Positions 1 to 7,083 are shown, counted from the stretch's first letter. The stretch is DNA of 14,263 bases from CAKRHR01 sp964423195 (GCA_964423195.1 CAYRDY010000056.1:1-14263); one strand, 5' to 3'. Numbers and translations are program-made. The notes: generated from the sequence alone by a model not told the origin.

Positions 1-2
1 TT

Positions 3-620
3 GTCAATGTCCCCGCGCAGGGCAATCAGATACTGCCGAAGGAAATCCTTGAGGCTGCCAGAGGCAAAAATGTGCTCGTACAGATTGACATGGGCGGATA
101 TACCTGGACGATCAACGGCATGGATATTATGGCCAGCCAGCTGAGCGATATCAATATGCAGGTCACCATGGATACACAAAATATTCCGAATCAGACAATC
201 AGCGAGCTTGCGGGCGACGGGATTGCGCGGCAGCTGTCGCTTATGCACGAGGGAAATTTCGGGTTCAAGGCAACACTGACGGTCAATGTCGGCAGCGAGA
301 ACGCCGGAAAGACAGGCAATCTGTATTACTATGACAGCGATGGCAGGCTGGTATTTATCAATGCCGGATCGATTCAACCGGATGGCAATGTCAGTCTTGA
401 GTTCAGTCACGCGTCGGATTATGTGATTATAATACCGAATGAGACAGGCTCCCGCACGGAGACACAGCCGTCCGAGTCGAAGCCGGCAGCAACCAATCCG
501 ACAGATTCGCCGCGCACCGGCGATGAGTCGCCGATCATGCCAGTCGCGTGCCTGTTTATGTGTTCAGCGATACTGGCGATGATGGCAGTTCTGGCAAAGA
601 AAAAGAAATTGATGAGATAA
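3..620 (+). CDS. Sortase-anchored surface protein, C-terminal part (5' end outside window)
   Basis: The frame is open from the left edge, so about 205 C-terminal residues are visible and the true start lies outside. The visible part begins with a beta-rich extracellular module (GYTWTINGMDI, then HEGNFGFKATLTVNVG, then FSHASDYVIIIP). I recall this module from large secreted proteins of Clostridia, but cannot name a Pfam entry with certainty. A Ser/Thr/Pro-rich linker follows, then the wall-sorting signal: SPRTG (an LPxTG variant common in Clostridia), a hydrophobic segment of about 20 residues, and the basic tail KKKKLMR. The product should therefore be exported and covalently linked to peptidoglycan by a sortase; the signal peptide is not visible. 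Ligand and function are unknown. A strong hairpin follows the stop. Confidence 0.85.
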   Translation, partial: VNVPAQGNQILPKEILEAARGKNVLVQIDMGGYTWTINGMDIMASQLSDINMQVTMDTQNIPNQTISELAGDGIARQLSLMHEGNFGFKATLTVNVGSENAGKTGNLYYYDSDGRLVFINAGSIQPDGNVSLEFSHASDYVIIIPNETGSRTETQPSESKPAATNPTDSPRTGDESPIMPVACLFMCSAILAMMAVLAKKKKLMR

Positions 621-647
621 GAATTGCTTACGAAATAAAAGAGTTGC

Positions 648-679
648 AGAGGGGACGTTGAAGAATCAGCGTCCCCTCT
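648..679 (+). terminator. 14-bp hairpin after the surface-protein gene
   Basis: The arms 648-661 and 666-679 pair over 14 positions, including one U-G, around the loop agaa. It lies 27 bases after the stop codon. The following bases (ctatacttga) are not a good T-run, so an intrinsic terminator is likely but not certain. Confidence 0.6.
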
Positions 680-720
680 CTATACTTGACGGACCTTTTT
701 GCTGTTTCGGCACATTGTGT

Positions 721-749
721 TTGACAGGGAAATTGAACAGTGTTAAGAT
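721..749 (+). promoter_or_regulatory. Sigma-A type promoter of the rubredoxin gene
   Basis: A perfect -35 box TTGACA (721-726) is followed by a 17-base spacer and TAAGAT (744-749), preceded by TG at 741-742 as in an extended -10. The rubredoxin start codon is about 40 bases downstream, with AAAGGAG at 772-778 as ribosome site. Confidence 0.6.
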
Positions 750-787
750 AATAATCAGAAAATTTTTGACCAAAGGAGATTTTATTT

Positions 788-946
788 ATGAAGAAGTATG
801 TCTGTGACCCATGTGGTTATGTGTATGATCCGGCGGAGGGCGACCCGGACAACGGGATTGCGCCGGGCACCGCGTTTGAGGATTTGCCGGAGGACTGGGT
901 CTGCCCGATCTGTGGCGCCGGCAAGGATAGTTTTTCTGAAGAATAG
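788..946 (+). CDS. Rubredoxin
   Basis: This 52-aa product is a small cytoplasmic electron carrier holding one Fe(SCys)4 centre. The two knuckles are CDPCGYVYDP (Cys6, Cys9) and CPICGAGKD (Cys39, Cys42). The aromatic and turn residues of the family (Tyr11, Tyr13, Trp37) and the GDPDNGIAPGT stretch are all present, and the length matches free-standing rubredoxins. The start ATG has AAAGGAG nine bases upstream. The gene has its own promoter and is followed by a hairpin with a T-run, so it is probably transcribed alone. In anaerobic Clostridia rubredoxins pass electrons to oxygen- or peroxide-reducing enzymes such as flavodiiron proteins, desulfoferrodoxin or rubrerythrin. None of these is adjacent, so its partner here is unknown. 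Confidence 0.95.
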   Translation: MKKYVCDPCGYVYDPAEGDPDNGIAPGTAFEDLPEDWVCPICGAGKDSFSEE

Positions 947-974
947 GAGACACCGCAAGAGAGAGGAAAAGACG

Positions 975-1006
975 AAAACCGCTGAGTCATATGGCCGGCG
1001 GTTTTT
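975..1006 (+). terminator. Intrinsic terminator after rubredoxin
   Basis: The arms aaaaccgc (975-982) and gcggtttt (998-1005) form an 8-bp stem around a 15-base loop, ending in a run of five T. It separates rubredoxin from the ATPase-Nudix gene, whose ribosome site (AGAGGTG, 1012-1018) lies just after it. Confidence 0.65.
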
Positions 1007-1024
1007 CTGAGAGAGGTGTGAGGG

Positions 1025-2854
1025 ATGGAACGATATTTCAATGTCGCGGGCGCTTGCAATCCAAAGCTGCATTATATGGTCGATTTGACCGGGCGGTTGG
1101 AAAAAATCAAGGGATTGGTGGAGCGCGGCGCGTATTTCACGATTAATCGCGCCAGACAGTATGGCAAGACGACAATATTAAACGCCCTGAAAAAATACCT
1201 GAGCTCAGAGTATTATGTGATTAATTTGGACTTTCAGATGCAGATGAGCCATGCGAAGTTTCGTGATGAAAATTCATTTTCGACTGCCTTTGTCAATGCT
1301 TTCTGTGGAAGTCTGGAACAAACTGTTTTGCCCGAAAAAAAAGAAATGACCGCTGAAATTTTAGAATTAAGACATCTGGCGAGTACTCTAAATGAAAATT
1401 TTGATCTGGTTGAGTTGTTTGTCGGATTGAGCAAGATATGTTCCGCGGCAGATAAACCGATCGTTTTAATCGTTGATGAGGTGGATAGCGCCGCGAACAA
1501 TCAGGTTTTTCTTGACTTTCTTGCGCAGCTGCGCGGTTATTATATCCATAGAGAAGAGATACCTACATTTCAGTCAGTCATTTTGGCCGGTGTCTATGAT
1601 GTGAAAAATATCCAGAGGAAAATAAGGCCGGGGGAAGCACACAAGGCGAACAGTCCGTGGAATATCGCGGCTGAATTTAATGTTAAAATGAGCTTTTCCG
1701 CGGCTGAGATTGCGGGAATGCTTGAGGATTACGAGGCAGATCATCTGACCGGAATGGCGATCGATGAGATGGCGGGACTGATCTATGATTACACATCCGG
1801 ATATCCGTATCTGGTATCGAGACTCTGCAAATTGATCGATGAAAATATTTCAGAGAGCGACTTGTTCCCAACAAAAGGAGTTGCCTGGACAAAAGCCGGT
1901 TTTCTGGAAGCACTTGGGCGCCTGCTCAATGAGAGCAATACTTTATTTGAGTCCCTGAGGAATAAATTGGTGGATTATCCTGTACTCCACCAGATGGTTT
2001 ATGAGTTGCTTTTTAATGGACGGGAGATCCCATATAATGCTTTGAATGAGGCAATTGAGATTGCTGCCATGTTTGGATTTGTAAAAAATGAGAATGGCAG
2101 AACCGTCATAGCTAACAGGATATTTGAAACAGTTCTGTATAATTATTTTTTATCGGATGAGATTTTGGGCAGGACCATGGCTGTTTTGAAGTCCCCCGGT
2201 TTGATCGGTTTTGAAAAATATCGAAAGTATGCGGTGGTACTGCCGCTGGTGTTTAGAGACGGCGTCTGGCAGTTGCTGTTTGAGGTGCGCGCGGCCTCTC
2301 TTCATCGACAGCCGGGTGAGATTTGTTTTCCTGGCGGGCACGTCGAGGACGGCGAGGCCTACGAGCGCGCGGCGCTGCGGGAGTGCTGCGAGGAGCTTTT
2401 GCTGCCGGAGAGGGATGTAGAGATTTTAGCGCCGCTGGATGTGTTCATCTCCCCGTTTGATCTGATCGTATTTCCCTATCTCGCGAGATTGGCGGATTAT
2501 CAGGGAAGCTATAGCCGCGCCGAGGTGGCAGAGGTTTTTACGGTGCCGTTAGCGTGGTTTGAGGAAAATGCGCCGGATGTTTACAAAAATCGTGTGTGCG
2601 TTGAGATGAGTGAGGATTTTCCCTATGATCGGATACCGGGCGGACGGAATTATCCATGGGGGCACGGGAGCTATGAGACGGTTTTTTATTATTGGAAAAA
2701 TCACACGATCTGGGGGCTGACGGCGCTGATCCTGCGCGGTTCGCTGCCGCGGATCAATCACATTTTGACAGAAATGGATCGACCATTTTCTGACGGGGAG
2801 AGCTGCGATGAAAGCAAAGGACAGTTTTGCCATGAAGGCAAAGAGCAAAGATAA
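1025..2854 (+). CDS. AAA-type ATPase fused to a CoA-pyrophosphatase-like Nudix hydrolase
   Basis: A 609-aa chimeric protein. Residues about 1-375 are an ATP-binding module with a short Walker A (RQYGKTT, 44-50), Walker B (IVLIVDEVD, 146-154), a sensor-like strand (VILAGVYDV) and the closing stretch NRIFETVLYNYFLS. They resemble the predicted AAA-ATPases (AAA-ATPase_like/AAA_35 type) abundant in gut Clostridia. Residues about 390-575 are a full Nudix hydrolase of the CoA diphosphatase subfamily: a PGEICFPGG stretch (430-438), a Nudix box with G438, E444, R452, E453, E456 and E457 (the usual late Gly is Leu459), then FPYDRIPGGRNYPWG and IWGLTALIL. Catalytic acidic residues are intact. No stop or frame break separates the parts. 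A 60-base sample of the ATPase half has 21 G/C (1381-1440), of the Nudix half 43 G/C (2341-2400). The substrate is unproven; hydrolysis of CoA or acyl-CoA is inferred. Confidence 0.88.
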   Translation: MERYFNVAGACNPKLHYMVDLTGRLEKIKGLVERGAYFTINRARQYGKTTILNALKKYLSSEYYVINLDFQMQMSHAKFRDENSFSTAFVNAFCGSLEQTVLPEKKEMTAEILELRHLASTLNENFDLVELFVGLSKICSAADKPIVLIVDEVDSAANNQVFLDFLAQLRGYYIHREEIPTFQSVILAGVYDVKNIQRKIRPGEAHKANSPWNIAAEFNVKMSFSAAEIAGMLEDYEADHLTGMAIDEMAGLIYDYTSGYPYLVSRLCKLIDENISESDLFPTKGVAWTKAGFLEALGRLLNESNTLFESLRNKLVDYPVLHQMVYELLFNGREIPYNALNEAIEIAAMFGFVKNENGRTVIANRIFETVLYNYFLSDEILGRTMAVLKSPGLIGFEKYRKYAVVLPLVFRDGVWQLLFEVRAASLHRQPGEICFPGGHVEDGEAYERAALRECCEELLLPERDVEILAPLDVFISPFDLIVFPYLARLADYQGSYSRAEVAEVFTVPLAWFEENAPDVYKNRVCVEMSEDFPYDRIPGGRNYPWGHGSYETVFYYWKNHTIWGLTALILRGSLPRINHILTEMDRPFSDGESCDESKGQFCHEGKEQR

Positions 2855-3278
2855 AAAGATTGCGAATGTCAAAAATCTTGGGAAATCCGCTGTGACGGAG
2901 AAGAAAAGGATTTTGGAATTTTATTATATGATTCCACAAAAGACGGAGGCCAAGGCCGTTTCTCTGAGCATTGAGACAGTGCCCCAGGAAAAGATCGAGG
3001 TCTGGCGGGAGCTGAATCTCCTGGAAGTTGTCCTGGACGCGGATTCCCTGATCTTTCAGGATGCCTGGGAGTTTTTTGTGGATCCGCTTGATCTGGCGTA
3101 TATTCGCGACCACCGGATCCAGACGATCTATCAGATCAGCTTTGACACTCAGGATGCCGCACGCGCCGTGCAAGTGTTGAGGGAATTGCTTGAGAAATGG
3201 GGCGGTTTGATCTGCAGCGATACCGACGATTTTGAGCCGAGCTGGACGGCCGAGACCCTCTCAGAAGAGGGCCTGATG
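2808..3278 (+). CDS. Unrecognised lysine-rich N-terminus protein, 3' end lost in gap
   Basis: At least 157 aa are visible before the N block. The start ATG has GGGGAG about eight bases upstream and lies inside the end of the ATPase-Nudix gene, overlapping it by 47 bases in another frame, which suggests translational coupling. An in-frame ATG at 2832 is an alternative. The first 35 residues are strongly basic (many Lys). The rest is acidic and mixed helix/strand, with LNLLEVVLDADSLIF, WEFFVDPLDLAYIRDH and a helix rich in Ala, Val and Leu before WGGLICSDTDDFEPSW. I see no signal peptide, membrane segment or catalytic motif, and no family I recognise. The 47-base overlap makes a shared role with the ATPase-Nudix protein plausible, but that is inference. 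Confidence 0.7.
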
Positions 3279-3378
3279 NNNNNNNNNNNNNNNNNNNNNN
3301 NNNNNNNNNNNNNNNNNNNNNNNNNNNNNNNNNNNNNNNNNNNNNNNNNNNNNNNNNNNNNNNNNNNNNNNNNNNNNN
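3279..3378. other. Scaffold gap (100 N)
   Basis: Exactly 100 undetermined bases, a standard placeholder. It hides the end of the gene starting at 2808 and possibly more. Confidence 0.97.
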
Positions 3379-3385
3379 AATGGCC

Positions 3386-3412
3386 AGCCCCCTGTCTGCC
3401 TGACAGGGGGCT
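3386..3412. terminator. 11-bp perfect inverted repeat between convergent genes
   Basis: The arms agccccctgtc (3386-3396) and gacagggggct (3402-3412) enclose the loop tgcct. It lies just past the stop of the minus-strand flavoprotein and faces the plus-strand gene lost in the gap. Being symmetrical it could end transcription from both sides, but neither side has a T-run. Confidence 0.55.
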
Positions 3413-3440
3413 GAATGATCGAATGCCATCTGACCGTCTA

Positions 3441-4388
3441 TTAGACCGTCTCAAATGTCATTTCTTTATATTTCTTGTACAGATCCTGGATCTCCGACTG
3501 TCTCTGGAAGAAATCCATCCTGGTCGCCATGATCTCGTCCAGATGTTTGTCGCGAGCCTCGTTGATATTTCTGTCGCAGATCAGGCCGTTCTCAGCGAGC
3601 TCAAATTTGTAGCTGCCCTTGCCGTCCGGCACGATGTCTCCACCGGCGCCGCAGACCGCGCACTCGAACGGGAACTGGATGCCGTTCCAGTGTGGCTCAC
3701 CCTTGTAGATCAGTGCGGAATGGCACCTCGGGCAGATACCCATATCCGGTTCGCCGAGCCAGCCGCGCTCCTCGACTGGTGTGTTGATGGCTTTGACAAT
3801 ATTTTCGCCCATCTTGTGCGCTCGCTCGAGCTGCTCCGGACGCAGAAGGACGTTGCCCGGACGGCCGTCTCTGGTGGCCATCATCTTGTCGACGACATTG
3901 ATGGACTGGGTGAACATGGTGGCGCCGAGAACCTCCAGCGACAGGGTCTGCCAGTCATGGCAGGAACCGCCGACCGCGATCAGGCCGCCGACAATGTGCG
4001 GATCTTCCTTGACCTCGCCGATCTTGATGCGGAAAGCGAGTTCATAGGCCAGAAATCTCTGCGCGAATTTGATATACAGCGCGCTCGGCGCGAGGTCGTA
4101 GGTCGGGCATCCGACGATAACGCCGTTGCAGGTCTGCATGACATTGATAATCTTGTCGACGTCGTCCTTATTTTTCAGCACGCAGCCCTTGTACGTGCCC
4201 TTGCCCATAGCGACTTCGCCCATCTGCATGGTGCAGCTCTCACAGCCGGTGCAGTTCTCGATGTGATAATCGAACAGATTGATTAAGATCGCCTCACCCC
4301 CTGCATCCCTGACCGCTGACAGCGCCTCCTTGACGAGGATCTCGCTGTTGCCGTTGTGACGTCCGGCGACAACACCCATTACTTTCAT
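3441..4388 (-). CDS. Flavodoxin-fold FMN reductase-like flavoprotein with Cys cluster and zinc ribbon
   Basis: A 315-aa protein. Residues 1-170 match the NADPH-dependent FMN reductase/iron-sulfur flavoprotein family: an N-terminal strand and phosphate loop (VVAGRHNGNSE), the motif CTGCESC (Cys46, 49, 52) with Cys69 (a candidate Fe-S site as in Isf-type flavoproteins), then VIVGCPTYDLAPSALYIKFAQR at the FMN-binding region. Residues 219-246 add CPRC and CAVC, 20 residues apart, a zinc-ribbon or rubredoxin-like knuckle pair not usual in short FMN reductases. The ATG at 4388 is chosen because AGGAG lies ten bases upstream. An in-frame extension to 4598 starts with low-complexity sequence lacking family similarity. 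A TATAAT is found at 4464-4459. It should act as a cytoplasmic redox protein; the substrate is unknown. Confidence 0.85.
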   Translation of the reverse strand: MKVMGVVAGRHNGNSEILVKEALSAVRDAGGEAILINLFDYHIENCTGCESCTMQMGEVAMGKGTYKGCVLKNKDDVDKIINVMQTCNGVIVGCPTYDLAPSALYIKFAQRFLAYELAFRIKIGEVKEDPHIVGGLIAVGGSCHDWQTLSLEVLGATMFTQSINVVDKMMATRDGRPGNVLLRPEQLERAHKMGENIVKAINTPVEERGWLGEPDMGICPRCHSALIYKGEPHWNGIQFPFECAVCGAGGDIVPDGKGSYKFELAENGLICDRNINEARDKHLDEIMATRMDFFQRQSEIQDLYKKYKEMTFETV

Positions 4389-4458
4389 TTTGTACACACT
4401 CCTTTGTCGTTTGTTTAAAATAACAATCGGGATAATCCCCGAATAGTTTATCTTATTT

Positions 4459-4464
4459 ATTATA
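4459..4464 (-). promoter_or_regulatory. -10 box of the flavoprotein gene
   Basis: On the minus strand there is a perfect TATAAT 70 bases upstream of the start codon, in an AT-rich stretch. No convincing -35 box is seen at 16-18 bases. Between it and the start codon lies a short dyad (tcggg...cccga, about 4427-4442) that could be an operator. Confidence 0.45.
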
Positions 4465-4545
4465 TCATTCTTGGAGGAAAAAGCATAGTCCGCAAAAATG
4501 ACAAATTTTACGACCATTTTTTTATTAAATGCCAGAGCAGAGCTG

Positions 4546-4623
4546 TCCCGAGTGACCAAGCGGCCCCGCGCACTACTCCGCGAATGGTTAAGCGGCACAT
4601 GAGCCTGACCCGCGAATGGTTAA
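4546..4623. repeat. 32-bp-period repeat array running into a gap
   Basis: The 19-base unit ccgcgaatggttaagcggc is complete at 4578-4596. Its first 14 bases recur at 4610-4623, where the N block begins. A degenerate copy (13 of 19 identical) is at 4546-4564. All three are spaced exactly 32 bases, with unlike 13-base stretches between them. The unit has a small dyad, CCGC...GCGG. The period equals about three helical turns, so the copies face the same side of DNA. It lies upstream of the histidine kinase operon. It could be a regulator-binding array or the edge of a longer tandem repeat that broke the assembly. Confidence 0.6.
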
Positions 4624-4723
4624 NNNNNNNNNNNNNNNNNNNNNNNNNNNNNNNNNNNNNNNNNNNNNNNNNNNNNNNNNNNNNNNNNNNNNNNNNNNNN
4701 NNNNNNNNNNNNNNNNNNNNNNN
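4624..4723. other. Scaffold gap (100 N)
   Basis: Exactly 100 undetermined bases. The response regulator expected before the histidine kinase is probably in here, so the real gap is likely to be several hundred bases. Confidence 0.97.
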
Positions 4724-4738
4724 GGAAGGGGGATTTTT

Positions 4739-5632
4739 GTGGCAGGTCAATATATCAAATCCAGATGGCCGCTGTTTTTAGTGACGGCTCTGGGCATTGT
4801 GATTTTTTCGGTTGTCGCCGCGGTGACGCCGGGGGAAGATTCGCGCATTATTTTTGGGATATTTCTCTATCTGTTCGTGTGCCTGCTGGCTATCGGCATC
4901 GATGTCTGGCTCTATGTGCGCCATTTGAGGGAACAGGAACAAAATGCCTTGCGGGAGGCCGACAGTCTGAGAGAGGACTACAATGATCAGCTGGAATACT
5001 ATTCGATGTGGGTGCACCAGATCAGGACGCCGATCTCGGCGCTGCGGCTGATGATACAGAGCGACGCCTCGATTGCCGACAAGGGCGATTATTACGCTGA
5101 AATTTTTCGGATCGAACAGGATGTCGATATGGTGCTGCAGTATCTGCGGCTGCGCAATATCGCGGACGACACGGTATTTGTCCGGACGGACGTCTACAGT
5201 CTTGCCCGCGACAGTGTGGAAAAATTCAGCCCGATCTCCGGCAGCAGGCATCTGTCGGTCGATGTCGAGTTTTTTGACCGCATGGTCTATACGGATGAAA
5301 AATGGCTGGCCTTTATCCTGGAACAGTTTTTGTCCAACAGCCTCAAATATTCAAATGAGGGCACGATCCGGATTTACGGGCGCAGCGAGGGCGACGACTG
5401 GGCGCTGATGGTGCGCGATGAGGGCATCGGCATCAGCGCTGAGGATATTCCGAGAATTTTTGAGAAGGGCTACACCGGCACCAATGGCCGTACCAATAAA
5501 AAAGCGACCGGCATCGGCCTTTATCTGGCCAAGATCGCGGCGGATCGGCTGGGACTGAGACTCTCTGTCGAATCCGTATTGGGCGAGGGGACGACGGCAC
5601 AGATTTTGTTCCCGAAAGATGTGCTGTGTTGA
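4739..5632 (+). CDS. BceS-like two-transmembrane sensor histidine kinase
   Basis: A 297-aa membrane kinase. It has two transmembrane helices (about 11-29 and 37-60) with only a few residues between them and no extracellular sensor domain, as in the intramembrane-sensing BceS/GraS group. A short linker follows, then the H-box WVHQIRTPIS (phospho-acceptor His93), the N-box FLSNSLKYS (Asn200), the G1 box DEGIGI, the F-box FEKGYTG and the G2 box TGIGLYLA. All ATP-binding and phosphotransfer residues are present. The GTG start is chosen because AAGGGGG lies six bases upstream and the first helix then sits at the right distance. BceS kinases usually sense cell-wall antibiotics through a BceAB-type ABC transporter. 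No transporter is visible nearby and the cognate regulator is presumably in the gap, so the signal remains inferred. Confidence 0.9.
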   Translation: MAGQYIKSRWPLFLVTALGIVIFSVVAAVTPGEDSRIIFGIFLYLFVCLLAIGIDVWLYVRHLREQEQNALREADSLREDYNDQLEYYSMWVHQIRTPISALRLMIQSDASIADKGDYYAEIFRIEQDVDMVLQYLRLRNIADDTVFVRTDVYSLARDSVEKFSPISGSRHLSVDVEFFDRMVYTDEKWLAFILEQFLSNSLKYSNEGTIRIYGRSEGDDWALMVRDEGIGISAEDIPRIFEKGYTGTNGRTNKKATGIGLYLAKIAADRLGLRLSVESVLGEGTTAQILFPKDVLC

Positions 5633-5683
5633 GGAGAGAAAGAGCGAATATTCAGAGATGTCAAATGAGGGCGCCCCGGCGGC

Positions 5684-5712
5684 CATGGGTTGCCTGCCGC
5701 CGGCAATCCATG
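5684..5712. terminator. Hairpin between convergent kinase and PocR-AraC genes
   Basis: The arms 5684-5694 and 5702-5712 pair over 11 positions (one G-U) around a 7-base loop. It lies between two converging stop codons. There is no T-run on either side, so termination is likely only by position. Confidence 0.4.
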
Positions 5713-5739
5713 CGCGGCGGCCGAGCGGGTGCGAGGATC

Positions 5740-6993
5740 CTACCGGTATTGCTTCGGCGTGATACCGGTATATTTTTTGAAAACTTTTGAGAAATAGCTC
5801 TGGTCCTCAAAGCCGACGGCGATGGCAATGTCGACGATGGCATATTTGCTGTTGGTCAGGAGGCGCTTGCTCTCCTCGATGCGGATCATGTTGAGATATT
5901 CTTTGAAGGAATAGCCGACTTCCCTTTTAAACAATGTCGAGAAATAGGCAGGGTTCAGATGGACTTCTCCGGCCACATCATCGAGGGTGATGTTTGAGGC
6001 GTAATTTTTGGCGATGATGCCGAGGGCCTTCCTGATCAGATCTTTATTCTTAACGGAGGATTTTCCAAGCATTCTGTCGGAAAAAGTGACGACAATCTCC
6101 TGCAGCGTGTAGCACAGATCGTCGGGCGTTTTGCAGGCGACGATATTTTTGATGAACTGCGTGTTGAGCCGCAGAATGTTTTCCGCGATGCCGCCGTTCT
6201 CGATGGACGCCCTGGACAGAAGCGCGCAGAGTTCAAGCGCCCTCGATTTCATGACGTCTAAGTTGCCGCCGTCCGCAAAGAGAACGTAGCCGAGCAGCTC
6301 ATTTAAAATGGCTTTGGCCTCGGAGACATTGCCGGTCTTGACTTTGGTGATCAAATCATTTTCTTTTTCCATCGGATAGGTCGGCGTGGCGTCGTCTATC
6401 CCGGCCGATTTGAAAAGCTGAATGCTCTCGTTGATCTGGGACTGCTGGCGCAGGCGCTCCTGTTTCTCGATAAAAAGCATTTTGCTCTCGCTGATGAGCC
6501 CGGAAAACATATAGTAGAGCAGTTTGCTGATCTGATTGACCATCTGTGGTTCGATCACACGGACATTCTGAGCCTCATCATATAGCTCAAGCAGGTCAGC
6601 CGTCGGGATCTGATAACGTTTGCCCACGTCGGAGATCATGACCGAATCCGGCTGCGTCATCAAAAATGGGCCAACCAGAATAGAACCGAAGAGGGTATCT
6701 CTGTTCATCAGCGGGAAGACAATGTGATTCAAGTTTGAATGGCAGGAAAAGATATAGGTCTCCCCGATCTCTATAGCACGCTGGCTGGCGGACATATGTG
6801 TGCGCTCACAGGACTCGTTGTCCGGCAAAAATTTTTTAAAATGCTGACAGTAGCCGCATATCGGCGCCTCGGACTGCAGGATAATCCCGTTCTCGTCGAT
6901 CACCTGGATCGGCAGCCCGATGCAGCTGTAGAAGGTACGGAACATATCTTTCAATTTTTCCTGATCGACAAGCGTATACAAATATGGGATCAC
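5740..6993 (-). CDS. PocR-domain AraC-family transcription regulator
   Basis: A 417-aa regulator. Residues about 8-165 form a PocR sensory domain (LVDQEKLKDMF, then GLPIQVIDENGIIL) with its Cys-rich part CGYCQHF (Cys46, Cys49), Cys62 and SCHSNLNH (Cys84). A coiled-coil-like stretch (170-195) and a middle domain follow. Residues 320-417 are a two-helix-turn-helix AraC DNA-binding domain (LDDVAGEVHLNPAYFSTLFK and IAVGFEDQSYFSKVFKKYTG). PocR itself controls cobalamin synthesis and propanediol use in Salmonella. In Clostridia such regulators often sit beside corrinoid-methyltransferase genes. Here it is divergent from the corrinoid-activator-type gene at 7149, with paired promoters between them. 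The start is GTG with only a weak ribosome site; the PocR domain begins right after it, so it is probably correct. Confidence 0.9.
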   Translation of the reverse strand: MIPYLYTLVDQEKLKDMFRTFYSCIGLPIQVIDENGIILQSEAPICGYCQHFKKFLPDNESCERTHMSASQRAIEIGETYIFSCHSNLNHIVFPLMNRDTLFGSILVGPFLMTQPDSVMISDVGKRYQIPTADLLELYDEAQNVRVIEPQMVNQISKLLYYMFSGLISESKMLFIEKQERLRQQSQINESIQLFKSAGIDDATPTYPMEKENDLITKVKTGNVSEAKAILNELLGYVLFADGGNLDVMKSRALELCALLSRASIENGGIAENILRLNTQFIKNIVACKTPDDLCYTLQEIVVTFSDRMLGKSSVKNKDLIRKALGIIAKNYASNITLDDVAGEVHLNPAYFSTLFKREVGYSFKEYLNMIRIEESKRLLTNSKYAIVDIAIAVGFEDQSYFSKVFKKYTGITPKQYR

Positions 6994-7046
6994 AGAAATT
7001 CACCGCCCATTGTCTCACTATTTATTTTGATAAGTTATCGTCTTTT

Positions 7047-7076
7047 ATTATAAATGATTTTCGGGTCATTTTGCAA
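7047..7076 (-). promoter_or_regulatory. Promoter of the PocR-AraC gene
   Basis: On the minus strand TTGCAA (7076-7071), an 18-base spacer and a perfect TATAAT (7052-7047). Transcription would start about 45 bases before the GTG. The -35 box is only seven bases from the -35 box of the divergent promoter. Confidence 0.55.
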
Positions 7077-7083
7077 CCATTTA

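Noticed and set aside
782..1072. Long frames on both strands over the rubredoxin region
   Set aside because: They overlap the clear rubredoxin frame and the terminator, have no family similarity and lack ribosome sites.
2177..2854. Separate Nudix gene starting at ATG 2177
   Set aside because: No clear ribosome site precedes it and the ATPase frame runs through without a stop, so one fused gene is preferred; internal initiation is not excluded.
3257..3272. Hairpin ccctct-caga-agaggg next to the first gap
   Set aside because: It lies inside a coding frame, is only 6 bp and has no T-run; probably chance or a cause of the assembly break.
4389..4598. In-frame 70-residue upstream extension of the flavoprotein
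   Set aside because: It lacks family similarity, crosses the repeat array and an AT-rich promoter, and the ATG at 4388 has a proper ribosome site.
4546..4623. CRISPR array
   Set aside because: Only about three copies, spacers of 13 bases and no cas genes; the unit is 19 bases and one copy is degenerate.
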